DNA of 64,000 nucleotides from Cognatilysobacter tabacisoli (GCF_003586305.1 NZ_QXJI01000004.1:124001-188000), one strand, 5' to 3'. Shown: positions 35,026-43,600, numbered from the stretch's first letter. Translations and numbers: made by a program. The notes: generated from the letters alone by a model not told the origin.

Positions 35026-35598
35026 CTACGGCGCGTGGCGATCGGCGCCGAGGCGCGGGCCGAGTTCGCGCTGCGCCCAGCGGTCGATCATGTGCTTCTC
35101 GAACCGCAGCGGGTCGTTGTCGAAGCCGCTGCCCGGGCCCATCAGGTAGGCCGCGTCGATCAGCACCACGTCGCGCTCGCCCAGGGGCGCGCCGTCCGCG
35201 CCGATGCGCCGCACCCGCATCGCCATCCGCGGCGGGTACAGGTCGGTCAGGAACCGCACGTGGTCGTACTGGATGCCGCGCCACGGCTCGTAGTTGCCGG
35301 CCCGGCGAATGTCGGTGATCTCGATCTCGAGGCGTTCGCCGGCCGGCAGCCGGCGTTCGGCGGCGCGACGCAAATGCTCGGCGATGTCGACCACCCAGGT
35401 GCCACGGCGCGCTTCGAAGCGGTTGCCGCTGTGGCGCAACTCGGTGAAGGCAGCCGGGTCGGTCCAGCGGACGTCGACCGGCCCCTGCGCGGGCAGGCTG
35501 CGCGGCAGGTGGGGATCGAGCACGGTGCGGCCGGCGGCCAGAGCCGGCATGGACGCGGCGGCGAGCGCGGCGGCCAGCAGAAGGGTTCGCAGGTTCAT
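35026..35598 (-). CDS. DUF3016 secreted protein
   Basis: A 190-residue exported protein starting at 35598 (MNLRTLLLAAALAAASMPALAAG), with a signal peptide ending ALAA. The rest matches DUF3016: 'VDVRWTDPAAFTELRHSG', 'WVVDIAEHLRRAAERRLPAGERLEIEITDIRRAGNYEPW', 'DVRFLTDLYPPRMAMRVRRI' type sequence and 'PGSGFDNDPLRFEKHMIDRW'. The function of the family is unknown. Convergent with the second DJ-1/PfpI gene, with 12 bases between them. Confidence 0.9.
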   Translation of the reverse strand: MNLRTLLLAAALAAASMPALAAGRTVLDPHLPRSLPAQGPVDVRWTDPAAFTELRHSGNRFEARRGTWVVDIAEHLRRAAERRLPAGERLEIEITDIRRAGNYEPWRGIQYDHVRFLTDLYPPRMAMRVRRIGADGAPLGERDVVLIDAAYLMGPGSGFDNDPLRFEKHMIDRWAQRELGPRLGADRHAP

Positions 35599-35791
35599 GG
35601 CAGGCTCCGGTTCGGGGAACTCGCGCGTTGCCGGTCGAGCGTCTCGATTCTCCGCCCGTTGCGACCGCGCGGCAAATGCGTGGGAGGGGCCAGACGCCGG
35701 TGACCGGGCCCGGACCCTTGGGGCGCTCCCGGTGAACAACGACGAGGCGGGCGGCGCTCGCCCGCGCCGCATGCCGGCGCGATCGGGCCGG

Positions 35792-36454
35792 TCAGCTGCC
35801 GGCCCGCGGACCCGCCAGCTGGCGCAGCGCCTGTTCGAACAGTTCGACCGGCTGGCCGCCCTGGATCAGCTGGGCGTCGTTGAAGACCACCGACGGCACC
35901 GCGCGGATGCCGCGGGCCTGGTAGTGCTGCTCCCGGGCGCGCACGTCGTCGCCATAGGCCCCGCTCGCGAGCACCTCGCGCGCGGCGGCGGGATCGAGCC
36001 CCGTGCCCGCGGCGACGTCGACCAGCACTGCATGCGAGGCCACGTCGCGCCCGTCGGTGAAGTACGCCTTCAGCAGCGCGTGCTTGAGCGCGCGCTCGTG
36101 CTCGGCGCCAATCGTCCCCGCCCAATGCAGCAGGCGATGGCAGTCGAAGGTGTTGTAGACCCGCGTGCGGGCGTTGAACTCGAACCCGACGTCGGCGCCG
36201 CGCTGGCGCAGCACCTCCCGGTTCTGCGCGAGCTGCGCCGGGGTCGAGCCGTACTTCTGGGTCAGGTGCTCGTCGACGTCCTGACCCTCCGGCCCCATCT
36301 GCGGATTGAGCTCGAACGGCTGGAAGTGCAGCTCGACCTCGACCTCGCCGCGCACGCGCTCGATCGCCTGCTCCAGCGCGTTGAGCCCCACCGCGCACCA
36401 CGGGCAGGCGATGTCGGAGACGAAGTCGATGCGGACGGTGGGCAGCGCGGTCAT
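35792..36454 (-). CDS. DsbA-family (FrnE-like) oxidoreductase
   Basis: A 220-residue cytoplasmic thioredoxin-fold protein starting at 36454 (MTALPTVRIDFVSD). 'SDIACPWCAVGLNALEQAI' holds a C-P-W-C active site, and the helical insertion and 'GIRAVPSVVFNDAQLIQGGQPVELFEQAL' complete the DsbA/2-hydroxychromene-2-carboxylate isomerase fold. FrnE-like proteins act in disulfide exchange and stress tolerance or polyketide work. It is followed by a region with the cold-shock terminator. Confidence 0.9.
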   Translation of the reverse strand: MTALPTVRIDFVSDIACPWCAVGLNALEQAIERVRGEVEVELHFQPFELNPQMGPEGQDVDEHLTQKYGSTPAQLAQNREVLRQRGADVGFEFNARTRVYNTFDCHRLLHWAGTIGAEHERALKHALLKAYFTDGRDVASHAVLVDVAAGTGLDPAAAREVLASGAYGDDVRAREQHYQARGIRAVPSVVFNDAQLIQGGQPVELFEQALRQLAGPRAGS

Positions 36455-36588
36455 GGGTGGGCTCGATCGGGGTACGCCCTCGAACTGCGGGCGCGCCGGC
36501 GTTCGATCAATGGGCGGGGCCGTGCCTTGCCGGGATGCAGCGTTGCGCGGCCGCTCGATGCGCCGCGCGGGGGTGCAAAACACGCGGC

Positions 36589-36618
36589 AAAAAAAAGCCC
36601 CGCCGAAGCGGGGCTTTT
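36589..36618 (-). terminator. Intrinsic terminator of the cold-shock gene
   Basis: On the minus strand: 8-bp stem AGCCCCGC / GCGGGGCT with a UUCG tetraloop, followed by eight Ts. A textbook rho-independent terminator 43 bases past the stop of the cold-shock gene. Confidence 0.9.
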
Positions 36619-36660
36619 CGAGAGGCCGCGACCGCCCGGGGGCGGTGCGCGCCGTCAGCC

Positions 36661-36870
36661 TTAGACCGGCTGGACGGCGTCGGCCTGCAGGCCCTTCTGG
36701 CCCTGGGTCACGGTGAACGTGACCTGCTGGCCTTCCTGCAGGCTCTTGAAGCCCTGGGTCTGGATGGCGCGGAAGTGGACGAAAACGTCCTCACCGCTCT
36801 GGCGGGTGATGAAGCCGAAGCCCTTGGCGTCGTTGAACCACTTGACGGTGCCGGTTTCACGGTTGGACAT
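36661..36870 (-). CDS. Cold-shock domain protein (CspA family)
   Basis: A 69-residue single cold-shock domain: '[31 protein letters not shown]' contains the RNA-binding motifs KGFGFI (RNP1) and VFVHF (RNP2). It binds single-stranded RNA/DNA and melts mRNA structure. The stop is TAA at 36661-36663. AAGGAG lies 8 bases before the ATG. Two hairpin/inverted-repeat elements sit in the upstream region (36903-36918 and 36976-36996), consistent with the long structured leaders typical of csp genes. Confidence 0.97.
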   Translation of the reverse strand: MSNRETGTVKWFNDAKGFGFITRQSGEDVFVHFRAIQTQGFKSLQEGQQVTFTVTQGQKGLQADAVQPV

Positions 36871-36902
36871 GTTGCTAACTCCTTGGAACGGATGAAATAA
36901 AC

Positions 36903-36918
36903 GTCGCAGTTGTGCGAC
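36903..36918 (-). promoter_or_regulatory. Hairpin in the cold-shock mRNA leader
   Basis: GTCGCA-loop-TGCGAC, perfect 6-bp stem, 19-34 bases upstream of the ribosome-binding site (CTCCTT at 36879-36884 on the plus strand). It could form in the 5' untranslated region and affect translation or RNA stability. Confidence 0.45.
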
Positions 36919-36975
36919 ATGGACGCTGGTTGCAAGGAGAAAGCGAGGTGCAACGATGTGGCGGTGTGCGGCATC

Positions 36976-36996
36976 GGGTCACGATCACGGTGACCC
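36976..36996. promoter_or_regulatory. Perfect inverted repeat in the cold-shock upstream region
   Basis: GGGTCAC-N7-GTGACCC, 7-bp arms, 106-126 bases upstream of the cold-shock start codon. It may be an operator or an mRNA stem. Confidence 0.45.
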
Positions 36997-37173
36997 TTGG
37001 AACTCAGCAAGCGCACGGTACCGCCGCCCGGGACGGAAAGCAAACCCCCTCCCCACAAGGCCCGCCCTCCATTCAGCCGGAGGGCGCAGCGGCCCGCTCT
37101 TAACGCCTGCCGGCGCCGCGCCTATCCTGTGCGGCCCCGTGGCCCCGGTGGCCACCCGCGAACGAGCCCAGCC

Positions 37174-37437
37174 ATGACCGACGTGCCCCCCGACCGCCTC
37201 GCCACCGACCCGCGCAGCAAGTTTCACGACGCCGCGGTGCTCGAGCGGGGCATCGGCATCCGCTTCAACGGTCAGGAAAAGACCAACGTCGAGGAGTACT
37301 GCGTCAGCGAAGGCTGGGTGCGACTGCCGGTCGGACGCGCGCTGGACCGCCGTGGCCAGCCGATGACGATCAAGGTCAAGGGTACGGTCGAGCCGTATTT
37401 CCTCGACACCGCCGGCGACGCTCCCGCGGCGGACTGA
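37174..37437 (+). CDS. DUF3297 family protein
   Basis: An 87-residue cytoplasmic protein with the DUF3297 pattern 'PPDRLATDPRSKFHDAAVLERGIGIRFNGQEKTNVEEYCVSEGWVRLPVGRALDRRGQPMTIKVKGTVEPYF'. Conserved in Xanthomonadaceae and other proteobacteria; role unknown. Twelve bases before the DUF4031 gene, so they are likely co-transcribed. Start chosen at 37174 because the frame upstream is not protein-like. Confidence 0.92.
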   Translation: MTDVPPDRLATDPRSKFHDAAVLERGIGIRFNGQEKTNVEEYCVSEGWVRLPVGRALDRRGQPMTIKVKGTVEPYFLDTAGDAPAAD

Positions 37438-37449
37438 GCACGCGCCGGG

Positions 37450-37734
37450 ATGGCGGTGTACGTCGACGATGCGGTCACTCTGTGGCGCGGCCACCGCTGG
37501 GCGCACCTGATGGCCGACACGCTGGCGGAGCTGCACGACTTCGCCGCCCGCCTCGGCCTGCCGCGACGCGCGTTCCAGGACAAGACCAGCGGCGCGCACT
37601 ACGACGTCGACGCCGCGCTGCGCGACCGCGCGGTCGCGCTGGGGGCCGTGCCGATCTCCCGCCACCGCGATCGCGAGCGGTTGCGCGCGGTGATCCGCGT
37701 GGCCAAGGCGCAGGGCCGCGGCGAGCATCCCTGA
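37450..37734 (+). CDS. DUF4031 family protein
   Basis: A 94-residue protein starting 'MAVYVDDAVTLWRGHRWAHLMADTLAELHDFAARLGLPRRAFQ' and continuing 'HYDVDAALRDRAVALGAVPISRHRDRERLRAVIR'. This is the DUF4031 pattern, a small cytoplasmic family of unknown function. It follows the DUF3297 gene closely. Confidence 0.88.
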   Translation: MAVYVDDAVTLWRGHRWAHLMADTLAELHDFAARLGLPRRAFQDKTSGAHYDVDAALRDRAVALGAVPISRHRDRERLRAVIRVAKAQGRGEHP

Positions 37735-37855
37735 CGCCGCGGGCGTCGCCCTACGCGTTAAATGCGCGTGATGCATCCACGGCCAGAAGGGGGTCGTAAC
37801 TCCGGTGCGCTGCGACACACGCAGCCTCTTCCCCTACTGCCATGGAGTCGTCCCG

Positions 37856-38452
37856 ATGAAGCCCTCGCTGCTCGCTTTCGCCCTCGCGACCCTCGTAGCC
37901 GTTCCGGTGCTCGCCACCGCCGGCCACCATGAAAACAAGGCCGACCACGCCAAGATGGGCCACGGCCCGGCGACGCCGGTGATGGTCGGCGGCGCACCGA
38001 TGCTCGCCAACAGGGACATCGTCGACAACGCGGTCAAGTCGAAGGACCACACCACGCTGGTCGCCGCGGTCAAGGCCGCCGGCCTGGTCGACACGCTCAA
38101 GGGCGCCGGCCCGTTCACCGTGTTCGCGCCGACGAACGCCGCGTTCGACGCGCTGCCGGCCGGCACGGTCGACAGCCTGCTCAAGCCGGAGAACAAGGGC
38201 CAGCTGACCTCCGTGCTGACCTACCACGTCGTGGCCGGCAAGGTCGATGCGAAGACCCTGCTGTCGCAGATCGAAGCCGGCGGCGGCACGGCCACGCTGA
38301 CCACCGTGCAGGGCGGCACGCTGACCGCGAAGGCGGCCGGCGGCGGCGTGCAGATCACCGACGCGAAGGGCGGAAGCGCGCGCGTCACCATCGCAGACGT
38401 CAACCAGAGCAACGGCGTGATCCACGTGGTCGACAAGGTGCTGCTGCCGTAG
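37856..38452 (+). CDS. Secreted fasciclin-domain protein
   Basis: A 198-residue protein with a signal peptide (about 1-22, ending VLATA), a His/Lys-rich short linker (AGHHENKADHAKMGHG) and one fasciclin (FAS1) domain: 'LVAAVKAAGLVDTLKGAGPFTVFAPTNAAFDALPAGTVDSLL' and 'LTYHVVAGKVDAKTL' and 'GVIHVVDKVLLP' are the two conserved FAS1 boxes. FAS1 proteins mediate adhesion; bacterial exported copies have diverse or unknown roles. I use the ATG at 37856. A perfect terminator follows. Confidence 0.93.
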   Translation: MKPSLLAFALATLVAVPVLATAGHHENKADHAKMGHGPATPVMVGGAPMLANRDIVDNAVKSKDHTTLVAAVKAAGLVDTLKGAGPFTVFAPTNAAFDALPAGTVDSLLKPENKGQLTSVLTYHVVAGKVDAKTLLSQIEAGGGTATLTTVQGGTLTAKAAGGGVQITDAKGGSARVTIADVNQSNGVIHVVDKVLLP

Positions 38453-38482
38453 GTCCTCCTCGTCTCCACCTGCGGCATGCAC

Positions 38483-38508
38483 AGGGGTGGCTTCGGCCAC
38501 CCCTTTTT
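38483..38508 (+). terminator. Intrinsic terminator of the fasciclin gene
   Basis: 9-bp perfect stem AGGGGTGGC / GCCACCCCT with a TTCG tetraloop and a T5 tract (38504-38508). Confidence 0.9.
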
Positions 38509-38550
38509 GCTGGCGGCCGCGCGCGCCGGGGCGCGACCTACAATCCGGCC

Positions 38551-39261
38551 ATGTTCAACCCCAACCCACGCGTGCAGGTCGTGCCGATCGGCCCCGGGCA
38601 GGCCTGCTACGTCATCGATGACGCGCTGCTGGAGCCGGACCGCCTGGTCGCCGTCGCGATCGAGCAGCGGGCGCGCTTCGTCGAGGCGGGCCACAACGCC
38701 TATCCCGGGCTCGAGCTGCGCATGCCCGACGCCTTCTCGGCCGCGCTCGACCAGTTCTTCCGGCTGCGCGTGCGCGACCTGCTCGGCGTGCGCCGCGTGC
38801 AGCGCATGTACAGCCGCCTGTCACTGGTGACGCGGCCGCCGCAGGCGCTGACCCCGCCGCAGTGGCTGCCGCACCGCGACCGGATGCAGAAGGTGCCCGG
38901 CGAATGCGTATCGGCCTGCGTGCTGTACCTGTTCCATGACCCGGCGCTGGGCGGCACGCGCTTCTATCGGCCCCGGCAGCCCGAGCGCGACACCGCGCGG
39001 CTGCTGTACGACTCGGTGGTCCTGTCGCCGGCCGACTTCGCCGCGCGCTACCCGGTGGCGGCCGGCTACATGGGCGAGTCGAACGCGTTCTTCGAGCACG
39101 CGCTGACGATCGAGCCGAAGTGGAACCGGTTGATCTTCTACGACGGCGACGTGTTCCACAGCGGCGACATCCGCGCGCCCGAGCGACTGAGCGACGACCC
39201 GGCGGTCGGGCGGCTGACGCTCAATGGATTCTTCACCGGGACGCGCCCGATCCCCGCCTAG
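38551..39261 (+). CDS. DUF6445 family protein (2-oxoglutarate/Fe-type fold possible)
   Basis: A 236-residue cytoplasmic protein. 'GQACYVIDDALLEPDRLVAVAIEQRARFVEAGHNAYPGLELRMP' opens the domain, and later 'PHRDRMQKVPGECVSACVLYLFHDPALGGTRFYRP' and 'WNRLIFYDGDVFHSGDI' carry a His/Asp...His pattern that resembles the metal site of Fe(II)/2-oxoglutarate dioxygenases. The family is DUF6445, found beside tryptophan-halogenase-like genes in TonB-dependent receptor clusters; no such neighbours are seen here. Activity is not shown. Confidence 0.8.
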   Translation: MFNPNPRVQVVPIGPGQACYVIDDALLEPDRLVAVAIEQRARFVEAGHNAYPGLELRMPDAFSAALDQFFRLRVRDLLGVRRVQRMYSRLSLVTRPPQALTPPQWLPHRDRMQKVPGECVSACVLYLFHDPALGGTRFYRPRQPERDTARLLYDSVVLSPADFAARYPVAAGYMGESNAFFEHALTIEPKWNRLIFYDGDVFHSGDIRAPERLSDDPAVGRLTLNGFFTGTRPIPA

Positions 39262-39348
39262 CGCCGGGGGCTCGGCAACCTGCTACAACGTCGCCCACGT
39301 TTTCCTCTCGCACACGCACGCGATGGCCGCGCGCGCCCCGGAGTCCCG

Positions 39349-40983
39349 ATGTCCGCCAATGGCCTGTCGTTCCACCACCCCGTCGCGTTCTGGCTCGGCT
39401 GCGCGCTGATCACCGCCGGGGTGTTCGCGCACCTGCCGATGTTCATGATGGGGGAGCACACGCACTGGCAGATGGTCGGCATGCCGATGACGACCGAGAT
39501 GTGGGTCGGCATGGGCATGATCCCGGTCGGCCTGGCGCTGGCCGCGTTCGGCCTGATGCCGCGGCTCGCGCTGATGCGACAGGCCCTGCACGGCGACCGC
39601 CACGTGCACTTCCACATCGCCGACGGCGTGCCGCTCAACGCCGAGCACTGGAAGCTGGTGATCGTCCTGGTGATCGCGCTGGCCGTCGACGTGATGAAGC
39701 CGGCGACGCTCGGCTTCGTGATGCCCGGCATGAGCCTCGAATACGAGATCGCCAAGCCGACCGCAAGCCTGCTGGCGCTGGTGGCGCTGACCGGTACGAC
39801 GGTCGGTTCGGTGCTGTGGGGTCGCGTCGCCGACCTGTTCGGGCGCCGCGCGGCGATCCTGCTCGGCGCGCTGATGTTCATCGGCACGGCGATCTGCGGG
39901 GCCATGCCCACGTTCGAATGGAACCTGGCGATGTGCTTCCTGATGGGCGCGTCGGCCGGCGGCCTGCTGCCGATCACGTTCACGCTGATGGCCGAAACGG
40001 TGCCGTCGGCGCACCGCGGCTGGCTGCTCGTCGCGCTCGGCGGCATCGGCACGTCGGCCGGCTATCTGCTGGCCGCCGGCGCGGCGGCGTGGCTGGAGCC
40101 GATGTTCAGCTGGCGGGTGCTGTGGCTGCTCGGCCTGCCGACCGGCGCGATCATCGTGGTGCTGTACCGCTTCATCCCCGAGTCGCCGCGGTTCCTGTCC
40201 AACGTCGGGCTGGAATCGCAGGCGCGGACGGTGCTGCGCAAGTTCGCCGGCGCGTCGGCGGACGGCGACGGCCGGGTCGAGGCCAGCGCGGCGATCGAGC
40301 GCGACGACGCCGCGCACCCCGGCGCGCCGGTGATCGACGAGCAGCACCCGGTGTCCGGGGCGCGCACCCTGCTGCGCGGTCGCCATGCGCCGATCACCTG
40401 GGGCCTGCTGGTGTGCGGCGTGGCGTGGGGGCTGGCGAACTTCGGCTTCCTGCTCTGGCTGCCTGTAAACCTGACCCAGCTCGGCGTCGACCCGAAGGCC
40501 GCCAGCGCGCTGCTGGCCAAGTCGGCGGTGCTGGCGCTGCCGGGCATCGCGGTGGTGATCTGGATGTACCACCGCTGGAGCAGCGTGAAGTCGCTGGTGG
40601 TGTTCATCGCGCTGACGACGCTCGCGCTGCTCGCCTTCAGCGCGATGGGCTTCGCCGGGCTGCGCTCGGAGCCGGCGACCGTCGTGGCCACTGCCGCGCT
40701 GCTGGTCAGCATCAGCGGCGTGATCGCGATGCTGATCCCGTACGCCGCCGAGATCTACCCGGTGCACCTGCGCGGAACCGGATCCGGGGTCATCGCCGCC
40801 AGCTCCAAGGCCGGCGGCATCCTCGGCGCCGGGCTTGGCGTCATGGGCTTCTTCAGCCACTTCGCGTGGTCGGCGCTGCTGATCGCGGTGCCGATGGCGG
40901 TGTCGGCGGCGATGCTGTGGCGCAGCGGCGTGGAAACCCGCGGCCGCCGACTGGAGGAGATCCAGGACGCGCTGGCCGGCTGA
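39349..40983 (+). CDS. MFS transporter (sugar/aromatic-acid porter type)
   Basis: A 544-residue 12-helix transporter of the major facilitator superfamily. Two N-terminal helices before the usual core (residues about 13-75) are followed by the loop motif 'GRVADLFGRRAAILLGAL' (the MFS motif A), 'PESPRFL' (after helix 6) and 'PYAAEIYPVHLRGTGSGVIAASSKAGGILG', which resemble the sugar or aromatic-acid:H+ symporter type. Thus the protein carries an extra membrane hairpin and longer N-terminus than most. Substrate unknown. Confidence 0.9.
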   Translation: MSANGLSFHHPVAFWLGCALITAGVFAHLPMFMMGEHTHWQMVGMPMTTEMWVGMGMIPVGLALAAFGLMPRLALMRQALHGDRHVHFHIADGVPLNAEHWKLVIVLVIALAVDVMKPATLGFVMPGMSLEYEIAKPTASLLALVALTGTTVGSVLWGRVADLFGRRAAILLGALMFIGTAICGAMPTFEWNLAMCFLMGASAGGLLPITFTLMAETVPSAHRGWLLVALGGIGTSAGYLLAAGAAAWLEPMFSWRVLWLLGLPTGAIIVVLYRFIPESPRFLSNVGLESQARTVLRKFAGASADGDGRVEASAAIERDDAAHPGAPVIDEQHPVSGARTLLRGRHAPITWGLLVCGVAWGLANFGFLLWLPVNLTQLGVDPKAASALLAKSAVLALPGIAVVIWMYHRWSSVKSLVVFIALTTLALLAFSAMGFAGLRSEPATVVATAALLVSISGVIAMLIPYAAEIYPVHLRGTGSGVIAASSKAGGILGAGLGVMGFFSHFAWSALLIAVPMAVSAAMLWRSGVETRGRRLEEIQDALAG

Positions 40984-41010
40984 CGCGCGCCGGGTGGGCG
41001 GGGCGGCTCG

Positions 41011-42273
41011 TCAGCCGCACGCCGCCGCGCGCTGGCGCAGCAGCGCCTGTTCGCGGGCGTTGCGGGTCAGCCCGGCAGCGCGCTCGAACTCGTCGCGCGC
41101 CTCGCCGAAGCGGCCGAGCTTGTGCAGCAGGTCGCCGCGCACCGCCGGCAGCAGGTGGTAGTGCTGCAGCTGCGGCGCCTCGCGCAGGGCGTCGGCCAGC
41201 GCCAGGCCGGCCGCCGGTCCATCGGCCATGCCGACGGCGACGGCGCGGTTGAGCTCGACGATCGGCGACGGCGCGCGCGCGGCCAGCCGCGCGTACAGCG
41301 CGGCGATGCGTGCCCAGTCGGTCGCGTCCGCGGTCGCGGCGCGCGCGTGGCACGCGGCGATCGCGGCCTGCAGCGCGTAGGGGCCGTCGCCGCCGCCCAG
41401 CCGCTCGGCCGTTGCGAGCGACGCCAGCCCGCGCCCGATCAGCAGGCGGTCCCATCGGCCGCGATCCTGCTCGAGCAGCAGGATCGGCGTGCCGTCGTCG
41501 GCGACTCGCGCCTTCGTGCGCGAGGCCTGGATCTCCATCAGCGCGAGCAGGCCGTGCACTTCCGGCTCGCGCGGTGCCAGGCCGGCGAGCACGCGCCCGA
41601 GGCGCAGCGCTTCGTCGCACATTGCCGGGCGCATCCAGTCGTCGCCGGCGGTCGCGGCATAGCCCTCGTTGAAGATCAGGTAGACCACCTCGAGCACCGA
41701 CGCCAGCCGCTCCGACAGCTCCGGCCCGCGCGGCACCTCGTAGGCGACGTCGGCGCTTGCCAGCGACTTCTTCGCCCGCACGATGCGCTGGGCCACGGTC
41801 GGCTCGGGCACCAGGAACGCGCGCGCGATTTCGTCGGTGGTCAGCCCGCCGAGCAGGCGCAGCGTCAGTGCGACGCGTGCCTGCGTCGGAAGGACCGGGT
41901 GGCAGGCGGTGAACACCAGCCGCAGCAGGTCGTCGCCGATGTCGTCGTCGAGCCGGTCGGCATCGTCCGGCGCGGCGAACGGCGGCGGCGCGTCCTCGGA
42001 TTCCACGGCGAGCTGCTCGTGCTTGCGCTGCTGCAGCTGCAGGTGGCGCAGCCGGTCGATCGCGCGGCGCTTGGCGGTCGCCATCAGCCACGCGCCGGGG
42101 TTGTCGGGCACGCCGTCACCGGGCCAGTGCTCGAGCGCGGCGACCAGCGCGTCCTGGGCCAGTTCCTCGGCCAGGCCGACATCGCGGACCATGCGCACGA
42201 GGCCGGCGATCAGGCGCGGCGCCTCCATGCGCCACACGGTGTCGATGCTGCGGTGGACGTCGCGCGGGCTCAT
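41011..42273 (-). CDS. ECF sigma factor of the ECF42 type (DUF6596 C-terminal extension)
   Basis: A 420-residue sigma factor. I start it at 42273 (MSPRDVHRSIDTVWRME); an ATG at 42291 is an alternative. Sigma region 2 is 'LVRMVRDVGLAEELAQDALVAALEHWP...LMATAKRRAIDRLR' and region 4 is 'RVALTLRLLGGLTTDEIARAFLVPEPTVAQRIVRAKK'. A long C-terminal extension of about 230 residues ('EVVYLIFNEGYAAT', 'LNRAVAVGMADGPAAGLALAD...LLPAVRGDLLHKLGR') is the mark of ECF42, which lack anti-sigma factors and are controlled by that extension. It is the last gene of an operon with DGPF, VOC and DoxX genes. Confidence 0.93.
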   Translation of the reverse strand: MSPRDVHRSIDTVWRMEAPRLIAGLVRMVRDVGLAEELAQDALVAALEHWPGDGVPDNPGAWLMATAKRRAIDRLRHLQLQQRKHEQLAVESEDAPPPFAAPDDADRLDDDIGDDLLRLVFTACHPVLPTQARVALTLRLLGGLTTDEIARAFLVPEPTVAQRIVRAKKSLASADVAYEVPRGPELSERLASVLEVVYLIFNEGYAATAGDDWMRPAMCDEALRLGRVLAGLAPREPEVHGLLALMEIQASRTKARVADDGTPILLLEQDRGRWDRLLIGRGLASLATAERLGGGDGPYALQAAIAACHARAATADATDWARIAALYARLAARAPSPIVELNRAVAVGMADGPAAGLALADALREAPQLQHYHLLPAVRGDLLHKLGRFGEARDEFERAAGLTRNAREQALLRQRAAACG

Positions 42274-42337
42274 CTCGCGCGATGACAGCATCGCGCGTCG
42301 ATCCGGGCAAGCCGTCGGCGCCGGCCGCGGCCACGGT

Positions 42338-42745
42338 TCACGCCGGGTCGCGCTGCCACGGCAGCGCCGAGCGCACGCGCGGGTCGCGCAGCCACAGCCC
42401 GACCCATGCCGCAACGCCGAGGTACAGGCCGAACAGCAGGTGGGTCGCGATCGGGCTGCCGGCGCGCAGGTGCGTCGCCATCGCGCCGCCGAGCACGCCG
42501 GTCAGCAGCACCGCGCCGAGCGGCGCCGTGCGCGGCCACGCGTACAGCAGCGCGCAGGCCAGCGTCAGCGCGCCGATCGTGCGGGCGATGCCGGCATCGG
42601 GCGGGTAGCCGAGCTGCACCAGCGTGTCGATCACGACCTGCAGCGGCACCAGCTTGATTGCGCCGTCGAGCAGCAGGAACACGACCACCAGCGCGCTGAG
42701 CGCCCGGCCGGCCCAGCGAGCGCCGGTGTTCGACGACGCGCTCAC
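42338..42745 (-). CDS. DoxX-like membrane protein
   Basis: A 135-residue protein with four hydrophobic helices. The GTG start at 42745 overlaps the VOC stop codon (GTGA), so translation is coupled. 'ALSALVVVFLLLDGAIKLVPLQVVIDTLVQLGYPPDAG' and 'GALTLACALLYAWPRTAPLGAVLLTGVLGGAMATHLRAG' match the DoxX/DoxD-like family, small membrane proteins associated with thiosulfate oxidation in archaea but of unclear role in bacteria. It sits between VOC and sigma genes in the ECF42-type operon. Confidence 0.88.
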   Translation of the reverse strand: MSASSNTGARWAGRALSALVVVFLLLDGAIKLVPLQVVIDTLVQLGYPPDAGIARTIGALTLACALLYAWPRTAPLGAVLLTGVLGGAMATHLRAGSPIATHLLFGLYLGVAAWVGLWLRDPRVRSALPWQRDPA

Positions 42746-43140
42746 GACGGCGCCCCGCTGAGGTGCACCAGCTCCCACAGGTGGCCATCGAGGTCCTCGA
42801 AGCCGTGCTGGTACATGAAGCCGTGGTCCTGCGGCGGGCGGCCCGGCGTCGCGCCGGCGGCCAGCGCCCGCGCGAACAAGTCGTCGACCCGTTCGCGCGA
42901 CTCGACCGCGACGCAGACGATCACCGCGGCCTGCGCGCGCGTGTCGGCAACCGGCCGGTCGATGAACGTCGCGAAGAACTCGCGAGTCAGCAGCATCGCG
43001 AAGATGTTGTCGCCCAGCACCAGGCAGGCGCCGGAGTCGTTGGTGAACTGCGGATTGAACGCAAAGCCGAGCGCTGCGAAGAACGCCTTTGCCCGCGGCA
43101 GGTCGTGCACGGGCAGGTTGACGAAGATCTGCTGGACCAT
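42742..43140 (-). CDS. VOC family protein in the ECF42 operon
   Basis: A 132-residue VOC-fold protein starting at 43140 (MVQQIFVNLPVHDLPRAKAFFAALGFAFNPQFT). The second module is 'AAVIVCVAVESRERVDDLFARALAAGA' and 'YQHGFEDLDGHLWELVHLS', with the usual Asp-Gly-His-x-W-E-L ending. PhnB/glyoxalase-like proteins of this type are common companions of ECF42 sigma factors. Substrate unknown. It overlaps the DoxX gene by four bases. Confidence 0.9.
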   Translation of the reverse strand: MVQQIFVNLPVHDLPRAKAFFAALGFAFNPQFTNDSGACLVLGDNIFAMLLTREFFATFIDRPVADTRAQAAVIVCVAVESRERVDDLFARALAAGATPGRPPQDHGFMYQHGFEDLDGHLWELVHLSGAPS

Positions 43141-43177
43141 GGGGACTCTCACTGGCGTGGGTGGGGGGCGTTCGCGT

Positions 43178-43600
43178 TCAGGGCTGGCCGATCTGCGCGC
43201 GCAGCCGCGCTTCCTGCTCGCGCAGTTCGGGGGTGAACTCGGCGCCGAAGTCCTCGGCCTCGAACACCGGCCGGATCTCCAGCTGCGACGGGCCGGCGTG
43301 CGGATTGGGACAGCGCCGCGCCCACTCGATCGCCTCGTCCATCGAGCGCACCTGCCACAGCCAGAAACCGGCGACCAGCTCCTTGGTCTCGGCGAACGGT
43401 CCATCGACCACGGTGCGGGTGGGGCCCTCGAACAGCACCCGGGCGCCGCGCGACGTGGGGTGCAGGCCCTCGCCGGCGAGCATGACGCCGGCCTTGACCA
43501 GCTCCTCGTTGAACCGGCCCATCGCCGTCATCAGGGCCTCGTCGGGCATCTCGCCCGCTTCCGACTCGGCCGTCGCCTTCACCATCACCATCACGCGCAT
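43178..43600 (-). CDS. DGPF (YCII-related) protein, first gene of the ECF42 operon
   Basis: A 140-residue protein starting at 43600 (MRVMVMVKATAESEAGE). 'RTVVDGPFAETKELVAGFWLWQVRSMDEAIEWARRCPNP' contains the DGPF motif typical of the proteins encoded with ECF42 sigma factors. The YCII fold is shared with small hydrolases/dehydrochlorinase-like proteins but the DGPF group has no established reaction. It heads a four-gene operon; the promoter is read at 43651-43679. Confidence 0.92.
   Translation of the reverse strand: MRVMVMVKATAESEAGEMPDEALMTAMGRFNEELVKAGVMLAGEGLHPTSRGARVLFEGPTRTVVDGPFAETKELVAGFWLWQVRSMDEAIEWARRCPNPHAGPSQLEIRPVFEAEDFGAEFTPELREQEARLRAQIGQP

Larger units (their letters stand above)
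36871..37173. other. Intergenic region, cold-shock gene / DUF3297 gene
   Basis: 303 bases between divergent genes. It holds the cold-shock gene leader, a hairpin at 36903-36918, an inverted repeat at 36976-36996, and presumably the promoters of both genes, which I cannot place with confidence. Confidence 0.6.

Noticed and set aside
36961-36996. GGGTCAC-N7-GTGACCC as a CRP site
   Set aside because: CRP sites have TGTGA-N6-TCACA polarity; here the arms are inverted (TCAC...GTGA), so it is not a CRP operator.
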